From Escherichia hormaechei_A (GTDB lineage Bacteria > Pseudomonadota > Gammaproteobacteria > Enterobacterales > Enterobacteriaceae): DNA of 64,000 nt. A model generated the notes under the pieces. The model was not told the origin of the DNA. It was given only the letters and a program-made list of their open reading frames with translations, and did no database searches. The DNA lies in contig CP170191.1 of the NCBI GenBank assembly GCA_042434945.1, positions 1,116,001 through 1,180,000 on the forward strand, written 5' to 3'. Numbering within the stretch: position 1 is the first letter of the stretch; every line of letters begins with the position of its first letter. Positions 54,095-63,324 of the stretch are shown piece by piece. The position numbers were made by a program, and so were the translations under genes.

Positions 54095-55279
54095 TTACAG
54101 CACCAACCCCGCAAAGCTCGCCGACAGCAGGCTTACCAGCGTTGCCCCGTATACAAGGCGTAAACCAAACCGCGACACCACGTTACCCTGTTGCTCATTC
54201 AGACCTTTTATTGCCCCCGCCACAATGCCAATGGAAGCGAAGTTAGCGAACGACACCAGAAACACGGACAAAATCCCCAGCCCGCGCGGTGACATTTGAT
54301 GGGCTATTTTTTGCAGCTCGATCATCGCCACAAATTCATTCGCCACCAGTTTAGTTGCCATAATGCTCCCCGCGCTTAAGGCATCGCTCAGCGGAATACC
54401 AATAAGCCACGCCAGCGGATAAAACACATAACCCAGAATCTGCTGGAAGCTCATGCCAAATATGCCGGAGAAGAGGGCGTTAATGGCGCTAATAAGGGCG
54501 ATAAAGCCAATCAGCATCGCCAGAATAATCATCGCCACCTTAAAACCGGCCAGAATATACTCGCCCAGCATTTCAAAGAAGCTCTGGGATTCGTGCAGTT
54601 TTTCCAGCCTGATATCCGGCTCCGCTTCCGGGCGGGCCGGGTTAATGACCGAAAGAATAATAAAGGTGCTGAACATGTTCAGGATCAGCGCCGCGACGAC
54701 AAACCTGGCGTCGAGCATAGTCATATAGGCCCCGACAATCGACAGCGAAACCGTCGACATGGCCGTGGCAGCCATCGTAAACAGACGACGCGAGGAGAAA
54801 TCGCCCAGCACGCCTTTGTAGGCAATGAAGTTTTCCGACTGACCGAGGATCAGCGAACTCACCGCGTTAAAGGATTCCAGCTTGCCCATGCCGTTCAGTT
54901 TTGACAGCAGCGTCCCGATCACCCGAATAAAGATCGGCAGAATACGCCAGTGCTGAAGAATACCAATCAGCGCCGAGATAAAAATAATGGGGCAGAGCAC
55001 GCCAAGGAAAATGAACGCCAGCCCTTTTTCACCCATCCCGCCAAAGACAAAATTCGTCCCTTCGGCAGCGAATTTAAGCAGCGACTCAAAGAAACCGGAA
55101 ACGTATTTAATAATAAACAGGCCGCTTTCTGCGTGGAGGAAAAAGAACGCCAGCGCGATTTCGATCACGATCAGCTGTAAAACGAAACGAATACGAATTT
55201 TTCGGCGGTCGAAACTCACCAGCCAGGCGAGCGCAAGAATAATCACCAGCGCCAGCAGGAAATGGACAATTTTAAACAT
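54095..55279 (-). CDS. NupC-family concentrative nucleoside transporter
   Basis: A 394-residue CNT-family symporter. Core signatures: GVLCPIIFISALIGIL, GKLESFNAVSSLILGQSENFIAYKG (QSEN nucleoside-binding loop), and ATKLVANEFVAMIELQKI near the end with SFANFASIGIVAGAIKG. It imports nucleosides with protons. E. coli NupC is 400 residues; this is a related paralogue at a site where K-12 has none. Divergent from efeU, and the last gene of an Enterobacter-like stretch. Confidence 0.92.
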   Translation of the reverse strand: MFKIVHFLLALVIILALAWLVSFDRRKIRIRFVLQLIVIEIALAFFFLHAESGLFIIKYVSGFFESLLKFAAEGTNFVFGGMGEKGLAFIFLGVLCPIIFISALIGILQHWRILPIFIRVIGTLLSKLNGMGKLESFNAVSSLILGQSENFIAYKGVLGDFSSRRLFTMAATAMSTVSLSIVGAYMTMLDARFVVAALILNMFSTFIILSVINPARPEAEPDIRLEKLHESQSFFEMLGEYILAGFKVAMIILAMLIGFIALISAINALFSGIFGMSFQQILGYVFYPLAWLIGIPLSDALSAGSIMATKLVANEFVAMIELQKIAHQMSPRGLGILSVFLVSFANFASIGIVAGAIKGLNEQQGNVVSRFGLRLVYGATLVSLLSASFAGLVL

Positions 55280-55454
55280 GGCTTATTTTCAGTTGGTTTT
55301 CGAGGCGGACATTTAGCCACAGCCCCGGTTAACCGTAAATGGGCATTTTCGTTATACCTTATAAACGTAACGGTTACTCAGGCAATTATTACTCCGCAAT
55401 GCGTTTACATCTGGTCATCAAAACTCAACACATTTCGCTTGTTTTTCTTGTTGC

Positions 55455-55473
55455 CGTAATGATAATCACTATC
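55455..55473 (+). promoter_or_regulatory. Fur box upstream of efeU
   Basis: CGTAATGATAATCACTATC agrees at 16 of 19 positions with the Fur consensus GATAATGATAATCATTATC, 57 bases before the efeU ATG. The efe operon of E. coli is Fur-repressed. Confidence 0.85.
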
Positions 55474-55530
55474 ACAAGAATTTACTTTTCTTTGCATCAG
55501 TTGACCGCGATAAACATTTAAGGTGTCGGC

Positions 55531-56360
55531 ATGTTTGTTCCGTTTCTCATTATGTTGCGCGAAGGACTTGAAGCCGCGCTGATTGTCAGTTTGATTGCCA
55601 GCTATCTTAAGCGTACCCAGCGAGGCCGATGGATTGGTGTGATGTGGATTGGCGGGTTGCTTGCCGCTGCGTTGTGCCTGGGCTTGGGTATCTTCATTAA
55701 CGAAACCACCGGCGAATTTCCGCAAAAAGAACAGGAACTGTTTGAAGGTATCGTGGCGGTGATCGCCGTGGTGATCCTTACCTGGATGGTTTTCTGGATG
55801 CGCAAAGTGTCGCGCAACGTCAAAGTGCAACTGGAACAGGCAGTCGATAGCGCATTGCAGCGTGGAAATCATCATGGCTGGGCGCTGGTGATGATGTCTT
55901 TTTTGCCGTTGCAAGGGAAGGGCTGGAGTCGGTCTTTTTCCTGCTGGCGGCATTTCAACAAGATGTCGGGATCTGGCCGCCGCTGGGTGCAATGCTCGGT
56001 CTTGCTACTGCCGTGGTGCTAGGCTTCCTGCTCTACTGGGGCGGTATTCGCCTCAATCTTGGTGCATTTTTTAAATGGACCAGCCTGTTTATTCTCTTCG
56101 TCGCCGCAGGGCTGGCAGCTGGTGCCATTCGCGCATTTCATGAAGCCGGATTGTGGAACCACTTTCAGGAAATCGCCTTCGATATGAGTGCGGTGCTCTC
56201 AACTCACTCGCTGTTTGGCACGCTGATGGAAGGGATTTTTGGCTATCAGGAAGCGCCGAGCGTCAGCGAAGTCGCCGTCTGGTTTATTTATCTCATCCCG
56301 GCGCTGGTGGCATTTGCTCTGCCACCACGCGCAGGGGCGACAGCGTCTCGCTCCGCGTAA
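55531..56360 (+). pseudogene. efeU: ferrous iron permease EfeU, frameshifted
   Basis: EfeU is an Ftr1-type iron permease with two REGLE iron-binding motifs. The first (MLREGLEAAL, residues 8-17) is in the opening frame. After GWALVMM one G is missing (around 55898), so the first frame continues with an unrelated tail to 56022. The true C-terminal half, including the second motif (encoded around 55905-55925) and LGLATAVVLGFLLYWGG, lies in the next frame to 56360. Adding one base restores about 276 residues. E. coli K-12 carries a frameshifted, cryptic efeU; the shared lesion is strong evidence of E. coli descent for this tract. Confidence 0.93.
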
Positions 56361-56417
56361 CAAATACGACGCAAACTCTTGCTTAGTTACAACATACTTT
56401 AAAGGGATAGTCTCGTC

Positions 56418-57545
56418 ATGACCATTAACTTCCGCCGTAACGCATTGCAGTTGAGCGTGGCTGCGCTGTTTTCTTCTGCTTTTATGGCTAACGCCGCTGA
56501 TGTGCCGCAGGTCAAAGTGACCGTGACGGATAAGCAGTGCGAACCGATGACCATTACGGTTAACGCCGGGAAAACACAGTTCATTATTCAGAACCACAGC
56601 CAGAAGGCGCTGGAGTGGGAGATCCTCAAAGGCGTGATGGTGGTGGAAGAGCGGGAAAATATCGCCCCTGGCTTTAGCCAGAAAATGACGGCGAATTTAC
56701 AGCCTGGCGAATACGATATGACCTGCGGTCTGCTGACTAACCCGAAAGGGAAGTTGATCGTCAAAGGTGAGGCAACGGCGGATGCGGCGCAAAGTGATGC
56801 GCTGTTAAGTCTTGGTGGTGCAATTACTGCATATAAAGCGTATGTCATGGCGGAAACCACGCAGCTGGTGACCGACACCAAAGCCTTTACCGACGCGATT
56901 AAAGCAGGCGATATCGAAAAAGCGAAAGCACTGTATGCACCGACGCGCCAGCACTATGAGCGTATTGAACCGATTGCTGAACTGTTCTCCGATCTGGATG
57001 GCAGCATTGACGCCCGTGAAGATGATTACGAGCAAAAAGCCGCCGACCCAAAATTCACTGGTTTCCACCGTCTGGAAAAAGCATTGTTTGGCGACAACAC
57101 CACCAAAGGAATGGATAAGTATGCCGACCAGCTTTATATCGATGTGGTCGATTTGCAAAAACGCATCAGTGAACTGGCTTTCCCACCTTCAAAAGTGGTC
57201 GGCGGCGCAGCCGGACTGATTGAGGAAGTGGCAGCCAGCAAAATCAGCGGTGAAGAAGATCGCTACAGCCACACCGATCTGTGGGATTTCCAGGCTAACG
57301 TTGAAGGCTCGCAGAAAATTGTCGATCTGCTGCGTCCACAACTGCAAAAAGCCAACCCGGAACTGTTGGCAAAAGTCGATGCCAACTTTAAAAAGGTCGA
57401 TACCATTCTGGCGAAATACCGTACTAAAGACGGTTTTGAAACCTACGACAAATTGACCGATGCCGACCGGAATGCACTGAAAGGACCGATTACTGCGCTG
57501 GCGGAAGATCTGGCGCAACTTCGCGGTGTGCTGGGACTGGATTAA
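56418..57545 (+). CDS. efeO: iron uptake system component EfeO
   Basis: A 375-residue periplasmic protein with a signal peptide (MTINFRRNALQLSVAALFSSAFMANAA), an N-terminal cupredoxin-like domain (about 28-115) and an imelysin/M75 peptidase-like domain (about 130-370) with the conserved HRLE of GFHRLEKALFG. It handles iron at the periplasmic side of the EfeUOB ferrous importer. E. coli-like with a few substitutions (MDKYADQLYIDV). The operon continues with efeB after five bases. Confidence 0.95.
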   Translation: MTINFRRNALQLSVAALFSSAFMANAADVPQVKVTVTDKQCEPMTITVNAGKTQFIIQNHSQKALEWEILKGVMVVEERENIAPGFSQKMTANLQPGEYDMTCGLLTNPKGKLIVKGEATADAAQSDALLSLGGAITAYKAYVMAETTQLVTDTKAFTDAIKAGDIEKAKALYAPTRQHYERIEPIAELFSDLDGSIDAREDDYEQKAADPKFTGFHRLEKALFGDNTTKGMDKYADQLYIDVVDLQKRISELAFPPSKVVGGAAGLIEEVAASKISGEEDRYSHTDLWDFQANVEGSQKIVDLLRPQLQKANPELLAKVDANFKKVDTILAKYRTKDGFETYDKLTDADRNALKGPITALAEDLAQLRGVLGLD

Positions 57546-57550
57546 GCGTT

Positions 57551-58822
57551 ATGCAGTATAAAGATGAAAACGGCGTGAATGAACCGTCACGCCGACGTTT
57601 ACTGAAAGGGATTGGTGCACTGGCGCTGGCGGGAAGTTGTCCGGTCGCTCATGCACAAAAAACGCAAAGTGCGCCGGGTACGCTTTCACCGGATGCACGC
57701 AATGAGAAACAGCCGTTTTATGGTGAGCATCAGGCAGGGATCCTGACGCCACAACAGGCCGCAATGATGCTGGTGGCGTTTGATGTGCTTGCCAGCGATA
57801 AAGCCGATCTTGAGCGGTTGTTTCGCTTGTTGACTCAGCGTTTTGCTTTTCTGACTCAGGGCGGAGCAGCACCAGAAACGCCAAATCCGCGCCTGCCACC
57901 ACTCGATTCCGGCATTCTTGGCGGCTACATTGCGCCCGATAATCTCACCATCACGTTATCGGTGGGTCACTCATTGTTTGATGAGCGCGTTGGCCTTGCG
58001 CCACAGATGCCAAAAAAGCTGCAGAAGATGACGCGTTTCCCCAACGACTCGCTGGATGCGGCGTTATGTCATGGTGATGTGTTGCTACAGATTTGCGCCA
58101 ACACCCAGGACACGGTGATCCATGCGCTGCGCGATATCATCAAACACACGCCGGATTTGCTCAGTGTGCGCTGGAAGCGGGAAGGGTTTATTTCCGATCA
58201 CGCGGCGCGTAGTAAAGGCAAAGAGACGCCGATTAATTTGCTGGGTTTCAAAGACGGCACTGCCAATCCCGATAGCCAGAATGATAAGTTGATGCAAAAA
58301 GTGGTGTGGGTAACGGCAGATCAGCAGGAGCCTGCGTGGACAATCGGTGGCAGCTATCAGGCAGTACGCTTGATTCAGTTTCGAGTGGAATTTTGGGACA
58401 GAACGCCGCTGAAAGAACAGCAGACGATTTTTGGCCGTGATAAGCAAACCGGTGCGCCGCTGGGAATGCAGCATGAGCATGATGTGCCTGATTACGCCAG
58501 CGACCCGGAAGGGAAGGTGATCGCGCTGGACAGCCATATCCGGCTGGCGAATCCCCGCACGGCGGAGAGTGAGTCCAGCCTGATGCTGCGTCGCGGCTAC
58601 AGTTATTCGTTGGGGGTCACCAACTCCGGACAACTGGATATGGGGTTGCTGTTTGTCTGCTACCAGCACGATCTGGAAAAAGGCTTCCTGACAGTACAAA
58701 AAAGGCTCAATGGCGAAGCGCTGGAGGAATACGTTAAACCTATCGGCGGCGGTTATTTTTTTGCGCTGCCGGGGGTGAAGGACGCGAACGATTATTTCGG
58801 AAGCGCGTTATTGCGGGTTTAA
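57551..58822 (+). CDS. efeB: deferrochelatase/peroxidase EfeB
   Basis: A 423-residue dye-decolourising (DyP) haem peroxidase exported by Tat: signal EPSRRRLLKGIGALALAGSCPVAHA with the twin-arginine SRRRLLK. GFKDGTANP carries the distal Asp of the GxxDG motif and proximal His lies in the later LDSHIRLANPR region. It oxidises substrates in the periplasm and can take iron from haem. Last gene of efeUOB; REP elements follow. Confidence 0.96.
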   Translation: MQYKDENGVNEPSRRRLLKGIGALALAGSCPVAHAQKTQSAPGTLSPDARNEKQPFYGEHQAGILTPQQAAMMLVAFDVLASDKADLERLFRLLTQRFAFLTQGGAAPETPNPRLPPLDSGILGGYIAPDNLTITLSVGHSLFDERVGLAPQMPKKLQKMTRFPNDSLDAALCHGDVLLQICANTQDTVIHALRDIIKHTPDLLSVRWKREGFISDHAARSKGKETPINLLGFKDGTANPDSQNDKLMQKVVWVTADQQEPAWTIGGSYQAVRLIQFRVEFWDRTPLKEQQTIFGRDKQTGAPLGMQHEHDVPDYASDPEGKVIALDSHIRLANPRTAESESSLMLRRGYSYSLGVTNSGQLDMGLLFVCYQHDLEKGFLTVQKRLNGEALEEYVKPIGGGYFFALPGVKDANDYFGSALLRV

Positions 58823-58831
58823 TGTTTTTAG

Positions 58832-58962
58832 GCGGATAAGGCATTTGTGCGCAGATGCCTGATGCGACGCTTGCGCGTCTTATCATGCCTACAATCAGTG
58901 CGGGTTTGGTAGGCTGGATAAGGCGTTCACGCCGCATCCGGCGATCGTGCACTGATGCCTGA
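58832..58962. repeat. REP elements (BIME) between efeB and phoH
   Basis: Several E. coli-type REP units: GGCGGATAAGGCATTTGTGC, GCCTGATGCGACGCTTGCGC with TATCATGCCTAC, and GGATAAGGCGTTCACGCCGC with ATCCGGC, alternating in orientation. They match the K-12 Y/Z REP classes rather than the shorter REP-like units of the Enterobacter-like tracts. Confidence 0.88.
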
Positions 58963-58999
58963 TGCAAATCCTGCTGAAAGCACACAGCTTTTTTCATCA

Positions 59000-59018
59000 C
59001 TGTCATCACTCTGTCATC
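59000..59018 (+). promoter_or_regulatory. PhoB box of phoH
   Basis: CTGTCATCACTCTGTCATC is a direct repeat of CTGTCAT at 11-base spacing, the Pho-box pattern. phoH of E. coli is induced by phosphate starvation through PhoB. Confidence 0.88.
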
Positions 59019-59167
59019 TTTCCAGTAGAAACTAATGTCACTGAAATGGTGTTTTATAGTTAAATATAAGTAAATATATTGTTGCAATAAATGCGAGATC
59101 TGTTGTACTTATTAAGTAGCAGCGGGAAGTTCCCGGCAGTGATAGTCAGTCACTATGGAGATCGCGG

Positions 59168-60235
59168 ATGGTAACGTCCTGTACTGGACATGTTTTAGAT
59201 AATCAACGCGCCACCACTCGCGGAGTTTTCTCCTCCGGTAGTCATCTCGTCACTTTGCATTTTCAACCTCATCCTTTCTTTTCATGTGTTACCGACGCCG
59301 TAAACGGTGCGCGTAGCCGTTTTTCGGCATTTTATCCAAAAGCAAACTATGGCTTACAAGGAAGCCAACCCTCTGATGTTCGTGCGCATAATCGCGCTGC
59401 CAACGGCGCGTGTGATGAATACAAACAACTCAAGGTGCTCTCCATGGGAAGACAAAAAGCAGTGATCAAAGCTCGTCGCGAGGCAAAACGTGTGCTGAGA
59501 CGGGATTCGCGCAGCCATAAGCAGCGTGAAGAAGAATCGGTCACCTCGCTTGTGCAGATGAGCGGCGTAGAAGCCATTGGTATGGCCCGCGACAGTCGCG
59601 ATACCTCGCCCATCCTCGCGCGAAATGAAGCGCAATTGCACTATCTGAAGGCTATTGAGAGTAAGCAGCTGATATTCGCTACGGGCGAAGCCGGGTGCGG
59701 AAAAACCTGGATCAGCGCAGCAAAAGCGGCAGAGGCCCTGATACATAAGGATGTCGACAGGATTATCGTCACCCGTCCAGTTCTGCAAGCCGATGAAGAT
59801 CTTGGCTTCTTACCTGGAGATATCGCAGAAAAGTTTGCTCCCTATTTTCGCCCGGTCTACGACGTGCTGGTCCGGCGCTTAGGGGCTTCCTTTATGCAGT
59901 ACTGCCTGCGACCGGAAATAGGGAAGGTGGAAATCGCGCCGTTCGCCTATATGCGTGGACGTACCTTTGAAAATGCAGTCGTCATTCTTGACGAGGCGCA
60001 GAATGTGACTGCCGCGCAAATGAAAATGTTTTTAACCCGCCTCGGGGAGAACGTGACGGTTATCGTCAACGGTGATATCACCCAGTGTGACCTGCCGTCG
60101 GGCGTGAAGTCCGGCCTGAGCGATGCCATGTCACGTTTTGAGGAAGATGAGATGATAGGGGTGGTCCGCTTCACAAAAGAGGACTGCGTCCGCTCAGCGC
60201 TGTGCCAACGAACTCTGGAAGTGTACTCCGACTAA
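59168..60235 (+). CDS. phoH: phosphate-starvation-inducible ATPase PhoH (chimeric)
   Basis: A 355-residue cytoplasmic ATPase/helicase-like protein: Walker A GEAGCGKT (residue about 174), Walker B VVILDEAQN and VNGDITQCDLP. The long N-terminal 100 residues before MGRQKAVIK are as in E. coli PhoH, whose start I follow; initiation at 59444 (MGRQKAV) is an alternative. From about residue 308 (SGVKSGLSDAMSRF...TLEVYSD) the sequence no longer follows K-12, so the E. coli-like tract ends near 60.09 kb inside the gene. Confidence 0.94.
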   Translation: MVTSCTGHVLDNQRATTRGVFSSGSHLVTLHFQPHPFFSCVTDAVNGARSRFSAFYPKANYGLQGSQPSDVRAHNRAANGACDEYKQLKVLSMGRQKAVIKARREAKRVLRRDSRSHKQREEESVTSLVQMSGVEAIGMARDSRDTSPILARNEAQLHYLKAIESKQLIFATGEAGCGKTWISAAKAAEALIHKDVDRIIVTRPVLQADEDLGFLPGDIAEKFAPYFRPVYDVLVRRLGASFMQYCLRPEIGKVEIAPFAYMRGRTFENAVVILDEAQNVTAAQMKMFLTRLGENVTVIVNGDITQCDLPSGVKSGLSDAMSRFEEDEMIGVVRFTKEDCVRSALCQRTLEVYSD

Positions 60236-60653
60236 GATCATTTCACATTTTAAGTCATTTCTTCCCGGCGTTATGCCGGGAAGCTTCCTTTATTCCCTCT
60301 GCACGCGTGGCTTTTTTAAATCATATTTATTTCCTATAGCATTCAACGGGATTTACGCCCCGTTTTGCGGTAATAATAATATTACTGTTAATTTGCTGCG
60401 AACGCTTTTTATACAGGTCACGGAAATGTGATATGTATTTATAATACCCACAAAATATCTATGAATATAATGATCATGCTAATTATTGGTTTAAAATTAA
60501 ACGTGAATGTTGTCACAGAACATGACTAAGCAGTAAAAATTAAGTTGGTGTCTTTTGGGTAATTATCTATGTTTCGTACTTGTTCAGACAAAATTCTAAA
60601 AAGAAACTCGCCAGGGGATCGTTTCCTCTGGAACATCACGCTAAGGGTCATAC
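60236..60653. other. phoH to AGCS symporter intergenic region
   Basis: A 418-base AT-rich gap. It holds a hairpin TTCCCGGC/GCCGGGAA (60260-60281) that probably ends phoH, an imperfect hairpin around 60346-60366, and near its end a stem CCAGGGGA/TCCTCTGG (60611-60618, 60624-60631) 23 bases before the symporter start, which could affect its translation. No gene is evident. Confidence 0.55.
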
Positions 60654-62159
60654 ATGAACGAACTGGTTAGTGCAATTAATGGTGTTATCTGGAGCCCGGC
60701 GTTAATATTTTTATGTCTGGGTGTCGGCCTCTATTTCTCGCTGCGTAGTCGCTTTCTGCAATTACGGCATATAAAACTTATGATTACCCTGATGTTTCAG
60801 GGGCGTCCTACCGAGGCAGGCGTGTCGTCGTTTCAGGCGCTGACGATGACGCTGGCGGGCCGCGTGGGGACAGGGAATATTGCCGGTGTAGCGACCGCCA
60901 TTACCTTTGGTGGACCCGGTGCGCTTTTCTGGATGTGGATCGTGGCATTTTTGGGGGCGAGCTCTGCTTTTGTCGAATCCACGTTAGGGCAGGTTTATAA
61001 AGAGAAAATTAACGGCGAATATCGTGGTGGTCCTGCCTTTTATATTGAGAAAGGGTTAGGCGTGAAGTGGTACGCATGGTTATTTGCCATCGTAACGATT
61101 TTCTCCTGCGGATTATTACTGCCAGGTGTGCAGGCAAACTCTATTGGTGCGAGCCTGGATATTGCCTTTGGTCTGAGCCCAAATGTCACGGCGGCGTTAC
61201 TTGCTGTGCTGTTGAGTTTTATTATTTTTGGTGGCGTAAAAAGGATTGCCAGCTTTAGCAGCATGGTGGTTCCGTTTATGGCGCTCGGCTATATTATTGT
61301 GGCGTGCGTGATTATCGCTATCAATATTGATCAGCTTCCTTCAGTTATATTGCTGATCTGGAAAAGTGCTTTTGGCCTTGAAGCTGGGTTTGGCGCTATT
61401 CTGGGCCAGGCCATCATGTGGGGCGTGAAGCGTGGCGTCTATTCCAACGAGGCGGCGCAGGGTACCGGGCCACATGCCTCCTCGGCGGCGGCCGTAAGCC
61501 ATCCGGTGAAACAGGGGCTGGTTCAGGCGTTCTCCGTGTACATCGACACGCTGTTTGTCTGCTCCGCGACCGGGTTTATGCTGTTGATCACCGGGCTGTA
61601 TAACGTGCAGGGCGTCGACGGCGCAGCGCTCTATACCGGAATAGCAGGCGTGGCCGCAGGACCGGGATATGTCCAGACGGCAATGGAAAGTATGATGCCG
61701 GGCTTCGGTAATTATTTTGTTGCCATCGCGCTGTTCTTCTTTGCCTTCACCACGATCATTGCTTACTACTACATCGCTGAAACGAATATCGCCTACATCA
61801 ACCGTAAGATTCATCGCCCGTGGCTGACGTTCCTGCTCAAGCTGTGTCTGATGGCTTCGACGGTATATGGCACGGTACGCACCGCGGATCTGGCCTGGGG
61901 ATTAGGGGATATCGGCGTAGGGCTGATGGCATGGCTCAACATTATTGCCATCGTTCTGTTGCATAAAAAAGCGTTTGCCAGCCTGAAGGATTATGAAATC
62001 CAGAATGCACAGGGGTTGGATACACACTTTGACCCGGTTCGGCTGGGGATTAAAAATGCGGATTACTGGCTGGAGGAGCGTAAGGATGAAGCGGGTTTGA
62101 ATATTGGCCAGAGACTTGCTCCCGAGGGAAAGCAACCGGCTGGAAAGCTGAATAGCTGA
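60654..62159 (+). CDS. AGCS-family alanine/glycine:cation symporter
   Basis: A 501-residue membrane protein with about ten spans. AGCS (AlsT/DagA) signatures: SSFQALTMTLAGRVGTGNIAGVATAI, FLGASSAFVESTLGQVYKE, and GVYSNEAAQGTGPHASSAAA. It takes up alanine or glycine with Na+ or H+. The C-terminal tail after 450 is hydrophilic. It is followed by a strong terminator. E. coli K-12 has none at this place. Confidence 0.93.
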   Translation: MNELVSAINGVIWSPALIFLCLGVGLYFSLRSRFLQLRHIKLMITLMFQGRPTEAGVSSFQALTMTLAGRVGTGNIAGVATAITFGGPGALFWMWIVAFLGASSAFVESTLGQVYKEKINGEYRGGPAFYIEKGLGVKWYAWLFAIVTIFSCGLLLPGVQANSIGASLDIAFGLSPNVTAALLAVLLSFIIFGGVKRIASFSSMVVPFMALGYIIVACVIIAINIDQLPSVILLIWKSAFGLEAGFGAILGQAIMWGVKRGVYSNEAAQGTGPHASSAAAVSHPVKQGLVQAFSVYIDTLFVCSATGFMLLITGLYNVQGVDGAALYTGIAGVAAGPGYVQTAMESMMPGFGNYFVAIALFFFAFTTIIAYYYIAETNIAYINRKIHRPWLTFLLKLCLMASTVYGTVRTADLAWGLGDIGVGLMAWLNIIAIVLLHKKAFASLKDYEIQNAQGLDTHFDPVRLGIKNADYWLEERKDEAGLNIGQRLAPEGKQPAGKLNS

Positions 62160-62175
62160 GGAATGGTTGAGACAG

Positions 62176-62203
62176 GCCCGTGCTTTTGTACGGGCTTTTT
62201 TTT
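62176..62203 (+). terminator. terminator of the AGCS gene
   Basis: Stem GCCCGT / ACGGGC with GCTTTTGT loop followed by T8. Confidence 0.92.
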
Positions 62204-62356
62204 GTAGGTGAGGCAGCTCGTGTCGCACCGGGGGGGATTGACTCGCTTCGCTCGCCCTGCGGGCAGCCTGTTCGCTATGCTCTCAGTCTGTCCAACTGGC
62301 TGCCGCCAGTTGTCGAACCCCAGTCGGGGGTTCTCATCCCCCCCTTTTCGGAGAAT

Positions 62357-62393
62357 ACAAAAAAAAAAAGCTCGCACTTTCGTACGAGCTCTT
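62357..62393 (-). terminator. terminator of tRNA-Ser(GGA)
   Basis: On the minus strand, stem AGCTCG / CGAGCT followed by a run of ten or more Ts, 10 bases after the tRNA end. Confidence 0.9.
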
Positions 62394-62402
62394 CTTTAAA
62401 TA

Positions 62403-62490
62403 TGGCGGTGAGGGGGGGATTCGAACCCCCGATACGTTGCCGTATACACACTTTCCAGGCGTGCTCCTTCAGCCACTCGGACACCTCACC
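62403..62490 (-). tRNA. serX: tRNA-Ser (anticodon GGA)
   Basis: An 88-base class II tRNA: acceptor GGTGAGG/CCTCACC, anticodon loop CTGGAAA (GGA), long variable arm TGTATACGGCAACGTATC, T arm GGGGGTTCGAATCCCCC and encoded GCCA. The symbol follows E. coli naming for this isoacceptor in the same chromosomal area; serW has the same sequence, so the choice is tentative. Confidence 0.96.
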
Positions 62491-62627
62491 AAATTGTTTT
62501 GCTGCCAAACCTCATGGGTGGCAACGGGGCGCTACTATAGGGAGTTGGAGTAAAACGGTCAAGAAGAATTTCAGCATTCGTGCTTGTTCGGTTAAGCCTT
62601 AATCAGCTTATGTCGCAGCGCGCAGGA

Positions 62628-63305
62628 TTAACGCTGCGAATCGAGCACTTCGCTATTTTTCACCACGTCCTGCGCTTTGCTGTAGCTTTCGATCAGCAGC
62701 TGGTAGGCCGGGAAGATGTGTGTGTACACCTCAGCCCATTCACCCGCATCTTCACGGTTCCACGTGCGCTGAATTTCGGAAGCAACAGCAGCCGTGTCCA
62801 TCGGCACCACGCCTGCCTGCACTACGCGCGCCAGGGTGATCTCCTGCGCCATTTTGCTGTAGGTGCCGGAGGCATCAATCACCGCAAACACTTTATATCC
62901 GTCCGCCACCGCGCTGATGGACGGGAAGGCCATGCAGACGCTGGTGATCGTCCCCGCGATAATCAGCGTTTTGCGCCCGGTGGCTTTCACCGCCGCCACG
63001 AACTCCGGGTTATCCCAGGCGTTGATCTCACCCTTGCGTGCCACATACTGTGCGTGCGGCGCGTTGGCGTGGATCTCCGGGATAAGCGGGCCGTTCGGTC
63101 CCTGTGGAACCGACGCCGTGGTGATCACCGGGATCTTCGCCAGCGAGGCGATTTTTGCCAGCGCTGCTGCACGGGCGCGCAGCTCAGGCATTGGCATGTC
63201 TCCTACGGTCTGGAACAGCCCGCTCTGGTGATCGATAAGCAGCATAACGGCATCGTTTACGTTAATAACGGGACGTGCACCGTTGAAGTTTGCAGGGGTA
63301 GACAT
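62628..63305 (-). CDS. YcaC-like isochorismatase-family hydrolase
   Basis: A 225-residue cysteine hydrolase of the isochorismatase-like fold: Asp in VMLLIDHQSGLFQ, Lys in YVARKGEINAWDNPEFVAAV region and Cys in GTITSVCMAFPS form the expected triad. Related to E. coli YcaC, an octamer of unknown physiological substrate. MSTPANFNGARPV at 63305 follows AAGGAG; the frame is open upstream. It starts 19 bases after the pirin-family gene and is probably co-transcribed with it. Confidence 0.9.
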   Translation of the reverse strand: MSTPANFNGARPVINVNDAVMLLIDHQSGLFQTVGDMPMPELRARAAALAKIASLAKIPVITTASVPQGPNGPLIPEIHANAPHAQYVARKGEINAWDNPEFVAAVKATGRKTLIIAGTITSVCMAFPSISAVADGYKVFAVIDASGTYSKMAQEITLARVVQAGVVPMDTAAVASEIQRTWNREDAGEWAEVYTHIFPAYQLLIESYSKAQDVVKNSEVLDSQR

Positions 63306-63324
63306 AATGCGCTCCTTATTACGT

